This document shows positions 1 through 7,188 of a stretch of DNA of 19,883 bases, piece after piece (within the stretch, counting starts at the first letter, position 1; every line of letters begins with the position of its first letter). Origin of the DNA: an uncultured Clostridia bacterium (GTDB lineage Bacteria > Bacillota > Clostridia > Oscillospirales > Acutalibacteraceae). Made by a program: the position numbers and the translations under genes. A model generated the notes under the pieces. That model did not search any database. It was not told the origin of the DNA and saw only the letters and a program-made list of their open reading frames with translations. Where the stretch lies: assembly GCA_946405475.1 (NCBI GenBank), contig CAMJHI010000009.1, forward strand, positions 1 to 19,883, read 5' to 3'.

Positions 1-1
1 C

Positions 2-67
2 TATGCCTGCCACAAGGGCAAGAGCAGCTGCTTCCACCGCCGCATCTGGCCGGAACGTGAATCGTAA
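2..67 (+). CDS. hisI: Phosphoribosyl-AMP cyclohydrolase, C-terminal fragment
   Basis: Only the last 21 codons lie inside the window, followed by TAA at 65-67. They read YACHKGKSSCFHRRIWPERES. The pattern A-C-H-x-G-x-x-S-C-F-x-R, with six residues between the two cysteines, is the C-terminal zinc-binding signature of HisI. HisI opens the adenine ring of phosphoribosyl-AMP in cytoplasmic histidine biosynthesis. The protein stops soon after this motif, so it is a stand-alone HisI and not a HisI-HisE fusion. The rest of the gene, and probably a histidine operon, lies to the left of the window. The call rests on a short but very specific motif. The other two frames in these bases give no recognisable protein. 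Confidence 0.75.
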   Translation, partial: YACHKGKSSCFHRRIWPERES

Positions 68-118
68 CGCCGAACTGATCAACGAAAAAATGAATGCTCA
101 ACAGGAGAGAACAGGATT

Positions 119-1588
119 ATGAAGAACCGTACCAAAGTCATCCTCGGCGCGCTCGGCGCGGCCGCGGCGGCCAACTGCGTGCACGCCGCCCTTTATAAGC
201 CCGAAAAAACGCCCGCGATCGAGCTGCAGCCCGAACGCTGCAACGAAGAACGCGCCTGCGAGCATATCAGCCGGGCACTTCAGATCCCGACGATTTCCAA
301 CCCCGACAAGAATCTGGTGGATTGGTCGCAGTTTGAGCGCTTCCACCGCTTTTTAGAGGAAGCCTATCCGCTCATCCACGAAAAGCTGGAAAAAGAAGTC
401 GTTCTCGAAGCAAGCCTGCTCTACCGCTGGAAGGGCAAGAACCCCGCGCTTGAGCCGATCGCGCTGCTGGCGCATCAGGACGTTGTTCCGGTCGCGCCCG
501 GCACGGAAGACGATTGGACACGCCCGGCCTTCAGCGGCTACAACGACGGGGAATACATCTGGGGGCGCGGCGCGCTCGACATGAAAAACCACCTCATCGG
601 TGTGATGGAGGCCGTGGAGACCCTGCTGGAAGAGGGCTTTGAGCCGGAACGTGACGTTTATTTGTGCTTCGGCCACGATGAAGAAGTGGTCGGCAGCGAA
701 ACCGGCGGCGCCAAGGCCATGGCAAAGCTTCTGGAAAGCCGCGGCGTTCACCTTGACAGCGTGCTTGATGAGGGCGGCGCCATTCTGCCCGTGAACGTCA
801 AGGGCTTTTTCAATGGCTACCTTGCCGGCGTCGGCATTGCCGAAAAGGGCTATGCCGATTTTGAGATCAGTTTAGAAAGCAAGGGCGGCCATTCCTCGCA
901 GCCGCCGAAGCATTCCGGTCTGGGCGAAATGGCCAAGGTCATCGCCGATCTGGAAAACCACCAGTTCAAGGCTCAGGTCATGCCGTTCGTGGTCGATCTG
1001 TTCGACGCCATCGGCCGCAAGGCGTCTTATCCGGCGCGCCTCGTGCTGTGCAATCTCAAGGCGCTCATGCCTCTGGCCAAGCAGATCATGAAGCAGATCC
1101 CGCCGGCCGCCAGCCTTATTCGCAGCACCACCGGCGTCACCATGGCCAGCGGCAGTCCCGCCGCCAACGTGCTGCCGCAAAAAACGAGCATCGTGGTCAA
1201 TTTCCGCGCCATGCCGGGTACGACCATTGAAGATATCGAAAAGCACATCCACAAGGTGGTGCGCAACAAGAACATCACCGTGAAAACGCTCAAGAGCAAA
1301 GAGGCTTCCGGCTTTTCTTCCACCGATTCCCGCGCTTTCCGCGTGATCCAAAGCGTCACCGCCGCCAACCATCCCAACGCGGTCGTTGCGCCGTTTTTGG
1401 TCATGGGCGGAACCGACGCCTGGTATTATGAGGGCATCTGCGAGCACGTGTATCGTTTTTCGCCCTTTATCGCCGACACGAAGCTGCTGCTTTGCACCCA
1501 CGGCACCAACGAGCGCCTGCCGGTCAATTCCGTGGGCGAGGCGGTCGTCTTTTTCAAGCGCTACGTCCGTGCGCTTGCAAGCGAATGA
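119..1588 (+). CDS. M20-family metallopeptidase, CPS1/PM20D1-like
   Basis: A 489-residue zinc hydrolase of the M20 family. Visible metal and catalytic residues are H119 and D121 (AHQD), bridging D154 (GRGALDMK), the E188-E189 pair (GHDEEV), D217 (LDEGG) and a late H461 (THGTNER). The dimerisation or lid domain starts near residue 240, with KGGHSSQP. An N-terminal hydrophobic stretch (residues 6-25), followed by an extended segment before the catalytic core, suggests a membrane anchor or signal. This layout and length resemble carboxypeptidase S and PM20D1 more than short DapE or ArgE enzymes. In those families the substrates are dipeptides or N-acyl amino acids, so the substrate here is inferred only as a peptide or N-acyl amino acid. 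The ATG at 119 has AGGAG 11 bases upstream. It follows hisI by 51 bases with no terminator, and the Nudix gene starts 36 bases after it. Confidence 0.88.
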   Translation: MKNRTKVILGALGAAAAANCVHAALYKPEKTPAIELQPERCNEERACEHISRALQIPTISNPDKNLVDWSQFERFHRFLEEAYPLIHEKLEKEVVLEASLLYRWKGKNPALEPIALLAHQDVVPVAPGTEDDWTRPAFSGYNDGEYIWGRGALDMKNHLIGVMEAVETLLEEGFEPERDVYLCFGHDEEVVGSETGGAKAMAKLLESRGVHLDSVLDEGGAILPVNVKGFFNGYLAGVGIAEKGYADFEISLESKGGHSSQPPKHSGLGEMAKVIADLENHQFKAQVMPFVVDLFDAIGRKASYPARLVLCNLKALMPLAKQIMKQIPPAASLIRSTTGVTMASGSPAANVLPQKTSIVVNFRAMPGTTIEDIEKHIHKVVRNKNITVKTLKSKEASGFSSTDSRAFRVIQSVTAANHPNAVVAPFLVMGGTDAWYYEGICEHVYRFSPFIADTKLLLCTHGTNERLPVNSVGEAVVFFKRYVRALASE

Positions 1589-1624
1589 ACCCCGAACAAA
1601 TCCCAATGAAAGGAGGCTGAGCCG

Positions 1625-2377
1625 ATGCTCGGAAAATTTGTCCGCGTGTGCGTCACCAAGCGCATGAATGAAACTGACCCTGCCACCGGCTTGGTCAACA
1701 AACTCAATTTCGGCCGCATCGAGAGCGGCTGCAGCGCCAAAAACGTGCTGGGCGCCTATATCATGGGCATCCACCACCCCGTGCGCCATTTCGACGGGCG
1801 CGTCATCGCCGTCATCCGCCGCAAAACCGGCGAGCGGCTCTGGGTCGTTGCGCCCAAGAGCACCCGCTTCATCGTCAACGACATCCGCGCGGCGATCGCT
1901 TACGCGGAAGGGGAGGGCGACGCTTACGCCATCGAATGCCTGTATGAAAGCAGCTGCGGCGCGGTGGTTTACCGCATGATCAACGGCGAACTGCGTTACC
2001 TGCTCATCAAAAACAAGCGCAGCGCCAACTGGGGCTTCCCCAAGGGGCACATCGAGCCGGGCGAAACCAAAGAGGAGACCGCCATGCGCGAGGTGCTCGA
2101 GGAAACCGGCGTCCATATCCACATTCACCCCGGTTTTGTGTCCCGCTCGGAATACACCATTCAGGGCAAGGTCGAAAAATCCGTTTCGATCTTTGTGGCG
2201 GGCACGACCGACACGCAGACCGTCATCCAGCAGGAAGAGATCGAGGATTATATCTGGCTTGACTATCCCAAAGCCCGGAAGGTCCTCAAGTTTGAAAACG
2301 ACCGCACCATTCTGGAAGAGGCGAACAAGTTCCTCATCCGCATCGGTGTCGCACAGCCCGAGGAGGTAACTTCGTGA
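1625..2377 (+). CDS. Pyrophosphatase-like domain fused to Nudix hydrolase
   Basis: A 250-residue two-domain protein. Residues about 111-240 form a Nudix domain with a complete Nudix box: G141, E147, R155-E156, E159-E160, G162. The NWGFPKGHIEPGET context is typical of diadenosine tetraphosphate (Ap4A) hydrolases, so dinucleoside polyphosphate cleavage is the likely activity. Residues 1-95 resemble the short inorganic-pyrophosphatase-like proteins of Firmicutes (a start like MxGKxVxVxVT, then YIMGI, HPVxxFxGxxIAVI and WVVAP). The acidic DxxxD cluster that binds metal in true pyrophosphatases reads CSAKNVLGAY here, so this domain is probably catalytically dead and may bind ligand. The start follows AAAGGAGG at a good distance. 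The stop overlaps the next gene in a GTGA arrangement, implying translational coupling. The Nudix call is firm; the N-terminal assignment comes from remembered family patterns. Confidence 0.85.
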   Translation: MLGKFVRVCVTKRMNETDPATGLVNKLNFGRIESGCSAKNVLGAYIMGIHHPVRHFDGRVIAVIRRKTGERLWVVAPKSTRFIVNDIRAAIAYAEGEGDAYAIECLYESSCGAVVYRMINGELRYLLIKNKRSANWGFPKGHIEPGETKEETAMREVLEETGVHIHIHPGFVSRSEYTIQGKVEKSVSIFVAGTTDTQTVIQQEEIEDYIWLDYPKARKVLKFENDRTILEEANKFLIRIGVAQPEEVTS

Positions 2378-2880
2378 CAGAACATCTGGTGGAACAGTTC
2401 GTTGATCTGTTCCAGAACCGCATTCCTCCGGAGCTGACCGTATTCATCATTTCGCTTTTCCCGATCCTGGAGCTGCGCGGCGGGCTGATCGCCGCCAAGC
2501 TGCTGGGCATGAATCTGGTTCCGGCGTTCATCATCTGCTACATCGGCAACATGCTGCCCGTTCCGTTCATCCTGCTGTTTATCCGCAAGATCTTTCAGTT
2601 TCTGCGCGACCGCCGCTTCTGGAAAAAAATCATCGAAAAACTGGAGATCCGCTCCAAACGAAAAAGCGCAACGGTCAAAAAATACCGCGGCTGGGGGCTG
2701 CTGCTGTTTGTGGCGATCCCGCTGCCCGGCACCGGCGGGTGGACGGGCGCGCTCGTCGCGGCGCTGGCGGATATGCGTGTGCGCGACGCCACGTTCATCA
2801 TCGCCGTCGGCGTGCTCATCGCCGGTCTGATCATGTCGGGGCTCAGCTACGGCCTGCCCGCGCTTCTCAAAATATTCTGA
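2374..2880 (+). CDS. Small multidrug export protein-like membrane protein (COG2426)
   Basis: A 168-residue integral membrane protein matching the COG2426 / Sm_multidrug_ex family. Two conserved segments are visible: PILELRGGLIAAKLLG at residues 30-45 and IPLPGTGGWTGALVAAL at about 115-131. These glycine/proline-rich stretches in this family are thought to form re-entrant elements, as in DedA-like proteins. Hydrophobic helices lie near 21-43, 48-72, 107-131 and 137-160, with a basic loop at 78-104 probably facing the cytoplasm. The start is GTG at 2374, with AGGAGG at 2361-2366 inside the end of the Nudix gene. The four-base overlap suggests the two proteins are made together. The family name comes from early resistance work; the transported substrate is not established and cannot be told from sequence. 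Confidence 0.82.
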   Translation: MTEHLVEQFVDLFQNRIPPELTVFIISLFPILELRGGLIAAKLLGMNLVPAFIICYIGNMLPVPFILLFIRKIFQFLRDRRFWKKIIEKLEIRSKRKSATVKKYRGWGLLLFVAIPLPGTGGWTGALVAALADMRVRDATFIIAVGVLIAGLIMSGLSYGLPALLKIF

Positions 2881-2889
2881 TGAAACGGG

Positions 2890-4452
2890 ATGATTTTTGT
2901 GAAACAAAACACCCCTTACGACGGCGTAACGACCTACACGGCCAAGGAGCGAAACGCCTACCTGTTCGGCATCATCGGCCAGAACATGATCTATCAGATC
3001 ATCGGCGCCGGGCTGCAGTACTATTTTGAATCGGTCATCTTTCTGCCGGCGCTGGCCGTCGGCGCGATCATGGCGGGCGCCCGCGTGTGGGATGCGTTCA
3101 ACGACCCGATGATGGGTACGCTCGTCGACCGCACCCGCACCAAGTGGGGCAAATGCCGCCCGTGGCTGCTGTATTGCCCGCTGCCGCTGTTTTTCATCAC
3201 CGTTCTTTGCTTCACCAACTTCGGCTTTTACACCGGCGCCAACGCCAACCATGCGCTGATCATCGCGTGGGCGGCCGTCACCTATGTGCTTTGGGGTATG
3301 TGCTACACCGTGGGCGATATCCCGCTGTGGGGCATCACGGCGGTCATGACCCGCAACGATGAGCACCGCAACAAGCTGCTCTCGCTGGCCAGAGCGCTGG
3401 CGGGGCTTGGCGGCACCGTGACGCTCATCCTTATTCAGCCGGTTTCCATCGCCGTGGGCAACGCGCTCAAGGGCAGCGCCTTTGCCGGGCTGGCCGACGA
3501 CCTTGCTTTCAAGCAGGGACAGCGTTACGGCTTTCTCCTTGTTGCCGCCGGTTTTGCGCTCATCGGCTGCGCGCTGTTCCAGCTGGCGGGCGTTTTCACG
3601 CGCGAACGCATCAAGGGCAGCAACAAAAAGAATTCCATCGTCGAAAACTTCAAGCTCATGTGGAGCAACCGCCCGTTCCGCCAGATCCTCATTTCGGGCA
3701 TTCTGTCCAGCCCCAAGCAGGTCGTGATGATCGTCGCCATGACGCTGGTCAACTTTTATTACGCCAACAATGATCCCGCCAAGATCTTCAAATATTACGC
3801 CATTCTCGGCATCGGTCTGTTCGCCGGGCAGACGCTGATGATGATCCTCGTGCCGGGCGTCGTGAAAAAAATCGAGAAAAAGACCTTCTACAACTGGTCG
3901 AATTTCCTCAGCGCGATCCCGTTTGCCATGATCTTCGTCTGCTACCTGCTGGCCGACGGCCCCAACGGCACGCACAACGTCGACACGCCGCTGTTCCTTT
4001 CCATCTATGCGCTGATGTTCACGCTCGCCGGCGCTTCGCTGGGGGCGGGCACCGTGCTGCAGTCGCTCATGATCGCCGACTGCATCGATTATGAAGAATA
4101 CCGCAGCGGCTTACGGCCGGACGGGGTGTTCTTCTCCGGTCAATCCTTCATCACCAAGCTTTCCACCGGCATTGCCGCGCTGATGAGCTCGCTGGGCTAC
4201 TTTTTCGTTCACTTTGAAAAAGAAAACCGCGAAGCCATGCTGGCCTATATGAACAGCGGCGGCGTCGCCCGTGAAAACCCACAGTTCGAGCCTTTTATGA
4301 TGATCATGTTTTTCCTTGTTTCCATCCCGCCCGCCGTCGGCTGCATTTTGTCCGCTTTGCCGACGCTGCACTACGCCCTGCCCGACAGTGAGCATAAGCG
4401 CATGCTCGCCGAGCTCAACGAAAAGCGGCAGGCTGAATCCGAAGCAGAATAA
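2890..4452 (+). CDS. GPH-family sugar:cation symporter (MFS)
   Basis: A roughly 520-residue, 12-helix transporter of the glycoside-pentoside-hexuronide:cation family (melibiose and xyloside carrier relatives). The hallmark is DPMMGTLVDRTRTKWGKCRPW around residues 77-97, the cytoplasmic loop between helices 2 and 3. Its second-half counterpart is ADCIDYEEYRSGLRPDGVFF near residue 410. The family moves glycosides or uronides into the cell with sodium or protons; the sugar cannot be read from sequence. Start choice is uncertain: ATG at 2890 has no clear ribosome site, whereas GTG at 2899 has GGGA eight bases upstream and would give MKQNTPYDG. It begins only 9-18 bases after the COG2426 gene. The C-terminus is a short charged cytoplasmic tail ending at 4452. 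Confidence 0.9.
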   Translation: MIFVKQNTPYDGVTTYTAKERNAYLFGIIGQNMIYQIIGAGLQYYFESVIFLPALAVGAIMAGARVWDAFNDPMMGTLVDRTRTKWGKCRPWLLYCPLPLFFITVLCFTNFGFYTGANANHALIIAWAAVTYVLWGMCYTVGDIPLWGITAVMTRNDEHRNKLLSLARALAGLGGTVTLILIQPVSIAVGNALKGSAFAGLADDLAFKQGQRYGFLLVAAGFALIGCALFQLAGVFTRERIKGSNKKNSIVENFKLMWSNRPFRQILISGILSSPKQVVMIVAMTLVNFYYANNDPAKIFKYYAILGIGLFAGQTLMMILVPGVVKKIEKKTFYNWSNFLSAIPFAMIFVCYLLADGPNGTHNVDTPLFLSIYALMFTLAGASLGAGTVLQSLMIADCIDYEEYRSGLRPDGVFFSGQSFITKLSTGIAALMSSLGYFFVHFEKENREAMLAYMNSGGVARENPQFEPFMMIMFFLVSIPPAVGCILSALPTLHYALPDSEHKRMLAELNEKRQAESEAE

Positions 4453-4468
4453 TTTTTCTATAGAAAAA
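4453..4468. repeat. 16-base AT-rich palindrome between transporter and dehydrogenase genes
   Basis: TTTTTCTATAGAAAAA is a perfect palindrome lying between the stop of the symporter gene and the ribosome site of the dehydrogenase gene, whose purines overlap its right end. It has only two GC pairs and no loop, so a stable terminator hairpin is unlikely. It may be an operator, or only the usual AT-rich ribosome-site spacer. No promoter with proper spacing was seen around it. Confidence 0.4.
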
Positions 4469-4473
4469 AGGAG
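4467..4473 (+). promoter_or_regulatory. Ribosome binding site that fixes the dehydrogenase start
   Basis: AAAGGAG ends directly against an in-frame ATG at 4474, which is too close for initiation there. It sits nine bases before the next in-frame ATG at 4483, which is therefore chosen as the start. Confidence 0.7.
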
Positions 4474-4482
4474 ATGTTGACC

Positions 4483-5691
4483 ATGAACAAACTGTATGCG
4501 TGCTATTGCCGCGGTTATCAGGCCGCCTTCCGTGTGGCCACCAAGGTGCTTGACTGGACCGGTCCCCGCCTCATTCAGGGCGCGGGCAGCGTCAAAAAGC
4601 TGCCCTCCGTCATCAAGGCAGACGGGTTCGACAACGTGCTCATCGTTACCGATAAGGTGCTCCACGGCCTCGGCCTGCTTGACGGTCTGAAGGCCGGGCT
4701 GGAGGAAAAGGGCATCGACTACGTCGTTTACGACGGCACCCAGCCCAACCCCACCATCCCCAACATCGAAGAAGCCCGCCAGATGTATCTGGACAATAAC
4801 TGCAAGGCTGTCGTTGCGTTCGGCGGCGGCTCCTCTATGGACTGCGCCAAAGCGGCGGCCGCGCGTGTGGCGCTGCCCAACAAGTCCATTCCGCAGATGA
4901 GAGGCGTGCTCAAGGTCAGAGCCAAGCTGCCCATGCTTTACGCCATCCCCACCACGGCTGGCACCGGTTCCGAAACCACCATCGCCGCGGTCGTTGTCAA
5001 CCCCGACACCCACGAAAAATACGCCATCAACGATATCTGCCTGCGCCCGAAGTATGCCATTCTTGATCCGGAGCTGACCGTCGGCCTGCCGCCGCACATC
5101 ACCTCCACCACCGGTATGGACGCGCTGACCCACGCGGTCGAAGCCTTCATCGGCCAGAGCAATACGCCGCAGACGCTCGCCGCCGCCGAAAAAGCGGTGC
5201 CGATGATCTTTGCCAACCTTGAAACCTGCTACAACGAGCCGAAGAACCTTGAGGCCCGCGGCAACATGCTCACCGCCTCGTTCTATGCCGGCATCGCGTT
5301 CACGCAGGCTTACGTCGGCTACGTTCACGCCATCGCTCACAACCTCGGCGGCTTCTACAACGTGCCGCACGGGCTGGCCAACGCCATCATCCTGCCCTAC
5401 GTGCTGCGTTACTACGGCGAGACCGTTTACGACAAGCTCGGCCATCTGGCGGAAATCGCCGGTCTCGACGTGGCGGGCAAGACCCGGGAAGAAAAGGCCA
5501 ACCTGTTCATTGACGAAATCGACGCCATGAATCAGCGCATGAAGATCCCGAAGGGCTTCGACTGCATCAAGGAAGAGGATATTCAGACCATCGCCGAGCG
5601 CGCCATGCTCGAAGGCAACCCGCTTTACCCCGTGCCCAAGCTGATGGACGTGGAGCAGTGCAAAGAGCTCATCCACGCCATGATGCTGTAA
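4483..5691 (+). CDS. Iron-containing alcohol dehydrogenase
   Basis: A 402-residue group III (iron-type) alcohol dehydrogenase. The nucleotide-binding GGGSSMDCAKAAA motif is at residues 114-126, and TTAGTGSE at 157-164 contacts the cofactor phosphates. The four expected iron ligands are present by alignment with FucO-type enzymes: D213 and H217 (GMDALTHAVEAF), H282 (GYVHAIAHN) and H296 (NVPHGLAN). It would reduce aldehydes or ketones to alcohols, or the reverse, with NAD(P)H in the cytoplasm. The substrate is not predictable. N-terminal residues 1-25 precede the usual family start and are rich in aromatics and cysteines. It is the last gene of the co-directional run beginning at 119; a terminator follows within 60 bases. 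Its position after a sugar symporter fits a role in disposing of reducing power or in carbonyl reduction, but this is inference. Confidence 0.93.
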   Translation: MNKLYACYCRGYQAAFRVATKVLDWTGPRLIQGAGSVKKLPSVIKADGFDNVLIVTDKVLHGLGLLDGLKAGLEEKGIDYVVYDGTQPNPTIPNIEEARQMYLDNNCKAVVAFGGGSSMDCAKAAAARVALPNKSIPQMRGVLKVRAKLPMLYAIPTTAGTGSETTIAAVVVNPDTHEKYAINDICLRPKYAILDPELTVGLPPHITSTTGMDALTHAVEAFIGQSNTPQTLAAAEKAVPMIFANLETCYNEPKNLEARGNMLTASFYAGIAFTQAYVGYVHAIAHNLGGFYNVPHGLANAIILPYVLRYYGETVYDKLGHLAEIAGLDVAGKTREEKANLFIDEIDAMNQRMKIPKGFDCIKEEDIQTIAERAMLEGNPLYPVPKLMDVEQCKELIHAMML

Positions 5692-5704
5692 TTCCATAAC
5701 CGAC

Positions 5705-5748
5705 AGGATCCGACTTGACACAGCTCGCTGCGAAGCCGGATCCTTTTT
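5705..5748 (+). terminator. Rho-independent terminator after the first operon
   Basis: The left arm AGGATCCGACTT (5705-5716) pairs with the right arm AAGCCGGATCCT (5733-5744), with one mismatch. The right arm is followed by a T run to 5748. It lies 13 bases after the dehydrogenase stop and separates that operon from the metallo-beta-lactamase-fold gene. Confidence 0.82.
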
Positions 5749-5781
5749 CATGAAACCGATCATTCAAAGGAGAGAAGAAAA

Positions 5782-7125
5782 ATGCTGCAAGCTCTCTGGG
5801 TCAGATTCACGGCCCTGTTTACGACGGCCTTCATCTGGTTATCCGTTCTTTTCGCAGGAGGTGTCGGCAAAGTGACCCCCATCACGACCCCGAATCCAAA
5901 CATCCCGCCGTGCGGCGCCGGTCTGTTTCAGGGCGGCTATGAAAGCTCCGGCAGCACGGTCATCGACAAATACGCCTTTGTGTCCGAAAAGGATTACGAA
6001 GACTATCTGTCATTGCTTGAGCAAAGCGGGTTCGCGCTTTACGATTCCCGCGCGATCGACGCCAACCGGTTTGCGACCCTCACCAACGACACGCACGCCG
6101 TCCATCTTTCGTTCTATCCGAGCACGCGCGTGATGCGCGCCGTGGTGGAAGAAAAGGGCGCGCTGTGCCGGTTGAGCGACCCCTGCGATCCCGTTTGTGA
6201 AACGCTGCTCACCGGCATGAAGGGCGAAACCGTCGTGGCGGCGGAGGGCATGGGCTTTATCCTCCGTCTGGCTGACGGCAGCTTTTGCATCATCGACGGC
6301 GGCATGGGCGACCCGGACGGCGTGGATGCGGACAAGCTGATGAATATCCTTCTGGCGCAAAAGCCCGCAAACGTCGAAAAGCCCGTGATCGCGGCGTGGA
6401 TCTTTTCCCACCTGCACGGCGATCACATCGGCGTGTTCAACTGCTTTTCCCTTGTGCATCACGACGACGTTGTGATCGAGCAATTGATTTTCAACTTCCC
6501 CAAAGAGGAAGAGGTCGAAAGATCCGATTCCCCGTATATGCTCGACGACACCATCTACCGCTACACGCAGTTCAAAAAGAATCTGGCCGATTTTTATGCG
6601 GACGTGCCCGTTGTCAAGGTGCACACCGGCAACCGCTTTGCGGTCAGAAACGCGCAGTTCGACGTGCTCTTCACGCTGGATGACCTCTATCCGAAATCTA
6701 TTCTGAACGGCGGCATGAACGAAAGCTCGCTGCTGCTGAAAATGACCGTGGACGGTCAGACGACGCTGTGGACGGGCGATTTCGGCTTCAACAGCGTCAA
6801 GACCGTGATGAGCGAATATACCGACGCGCTGTCCGCCGATCTTCTTCAGTTGGCGCATCACGGCATGAACGGCACCGTCGACTTTTACGCGGCGGTCGAC
6901 CCGGTGTTTGCGCTGCTGCCCGTGTGGGAGGGCGGCTACGCCGAAATGCGTGAGCGTGCCCAGAACAAATGGCTCATCAACAGCCCCAACCTGCGCCAGC
7001 TGATCGTCACGGGACAGGGTACGTGGACGATCCGCCTGCCTTACGACCCCGTGCCCGGCACTTTTGAGCGCATCCCGCCCGACGATTACGTGAACCCGTC
7101 TTATCCGAAGCTCCTCGGCGAATAA
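5782..7125 (+). CDS. Metallo-beta-lactamase-fold hydrolase with N-terminal hydrophobic segment
   Basis: A 447-residue protein with a clear MBL fold. The metal-binding SHLHGDHIG is at 209-217 (H210, H212, D214, H215), TGDF has D333, and LAHHGMNG has H359-H360. The last two motifs resemble the ComEC-type MBL subgroup, which often includes nuclease- or phosphodiesterase-like proteins; the true substrate is unknown. Residues 5-26 are hydrophobic and aromatic, then comes a proline/threonine linker, so the protein is probably membrane-tethered or secreted. Residues about 55-130 form a separate N-terminal region with no family I recognise. The ATG at 5782 has AAAGGAGAG nine bases upstream. It stands alone between two terminators. 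I found no convincing promoter in the short upstream gap, so its expression may rely on read-through or on a weak promoter. Confidence 0.8.
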   Translation: MLQALWVRFTALFTTAFIWLSVLFAGGVGKVTPITTPNPNIPPCGAGLFQGGYESSGSTVIDKYAFVSEKDYEDYLSLLEQSGFALYDSRAIDANRFATLTNDTHAVHLSFYPSTRVMRAVVEEKGALCRLSDPCDPVCETLLTGMKGETVVAAEGMGFILRLADGSFCIIDGGMGDPDGVDADKLMNILLAQKPANVEKPVIAAWIFSHLHGDHIGVFNCFSLVHHDDVVIEQLIFNFPKEEEVERSDSPYMLDDTIYRYTQFKKNLADFYADVPVVKVHTGNRFAVRNAQFDVLFTLDDLYPKSILNGGMNESSLLLKMTVDGQTTLWTGDFGFNSVKTVMSEYTDALSADLLQLAHHGMNGTVDFYAAVDPVFALLPVWEGGYAEMRERAQNKWLINSPNLRQLIVTGQGTWTIRLPYDPVPGTFERIPPDDYVNPSYPKLLGE

Positions 7126-7131
7126 AAAAGC

Positions 7132-7186
7132 ACAGCAAAAAGCGCCTCCGAACCCTGGCTTTCAAGGTTCGGAGGCGCTTTGCTGT
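7132..7186. terminator. Bidirectional terminator between convergent genes
   Basis: AGCGCCTCCGAACC (7141-7154) pairs perfectly with GGTTCGGAGGCGCT (7166-7179). The stem extends outward through CAGC/GCTG (7133-7136 and 7182-7185), with two unpaired A residues. The minus-strand transcript gains TTTTT and then TTTTTT stretches on leaving the stem. The plus-strand side is weaker in T. It lies between the MBL gene stop (7125) and the ABC gene stop (7189), so it serves both operons. Confidence 0.88.
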
Positions 7187-7188
7187 TG

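Noticed and set aside
2263..3975. 570-codon minus-strand open frame opposite the COG2426 and GPH transporter genes
   Set aside because: It is low-complexity, charged shadow sequence with no domain, and it spans two real plus-strand genes.
5715..5743. Consensus -35 sequence TTGACA at 5715-5720 as promoter for the MBL gene
   Set aside because: It lies within the terminator hairpin, and the bases 17-18 further on are GC-rich stem sequence with no resemblance to TATAAT.
4111..5763. 550-codon minus-strand open frame opposite the GPH and dehydrogenase genes
   Set aside because: It runs through the terminator and two well-supported genes and shows no family motif.
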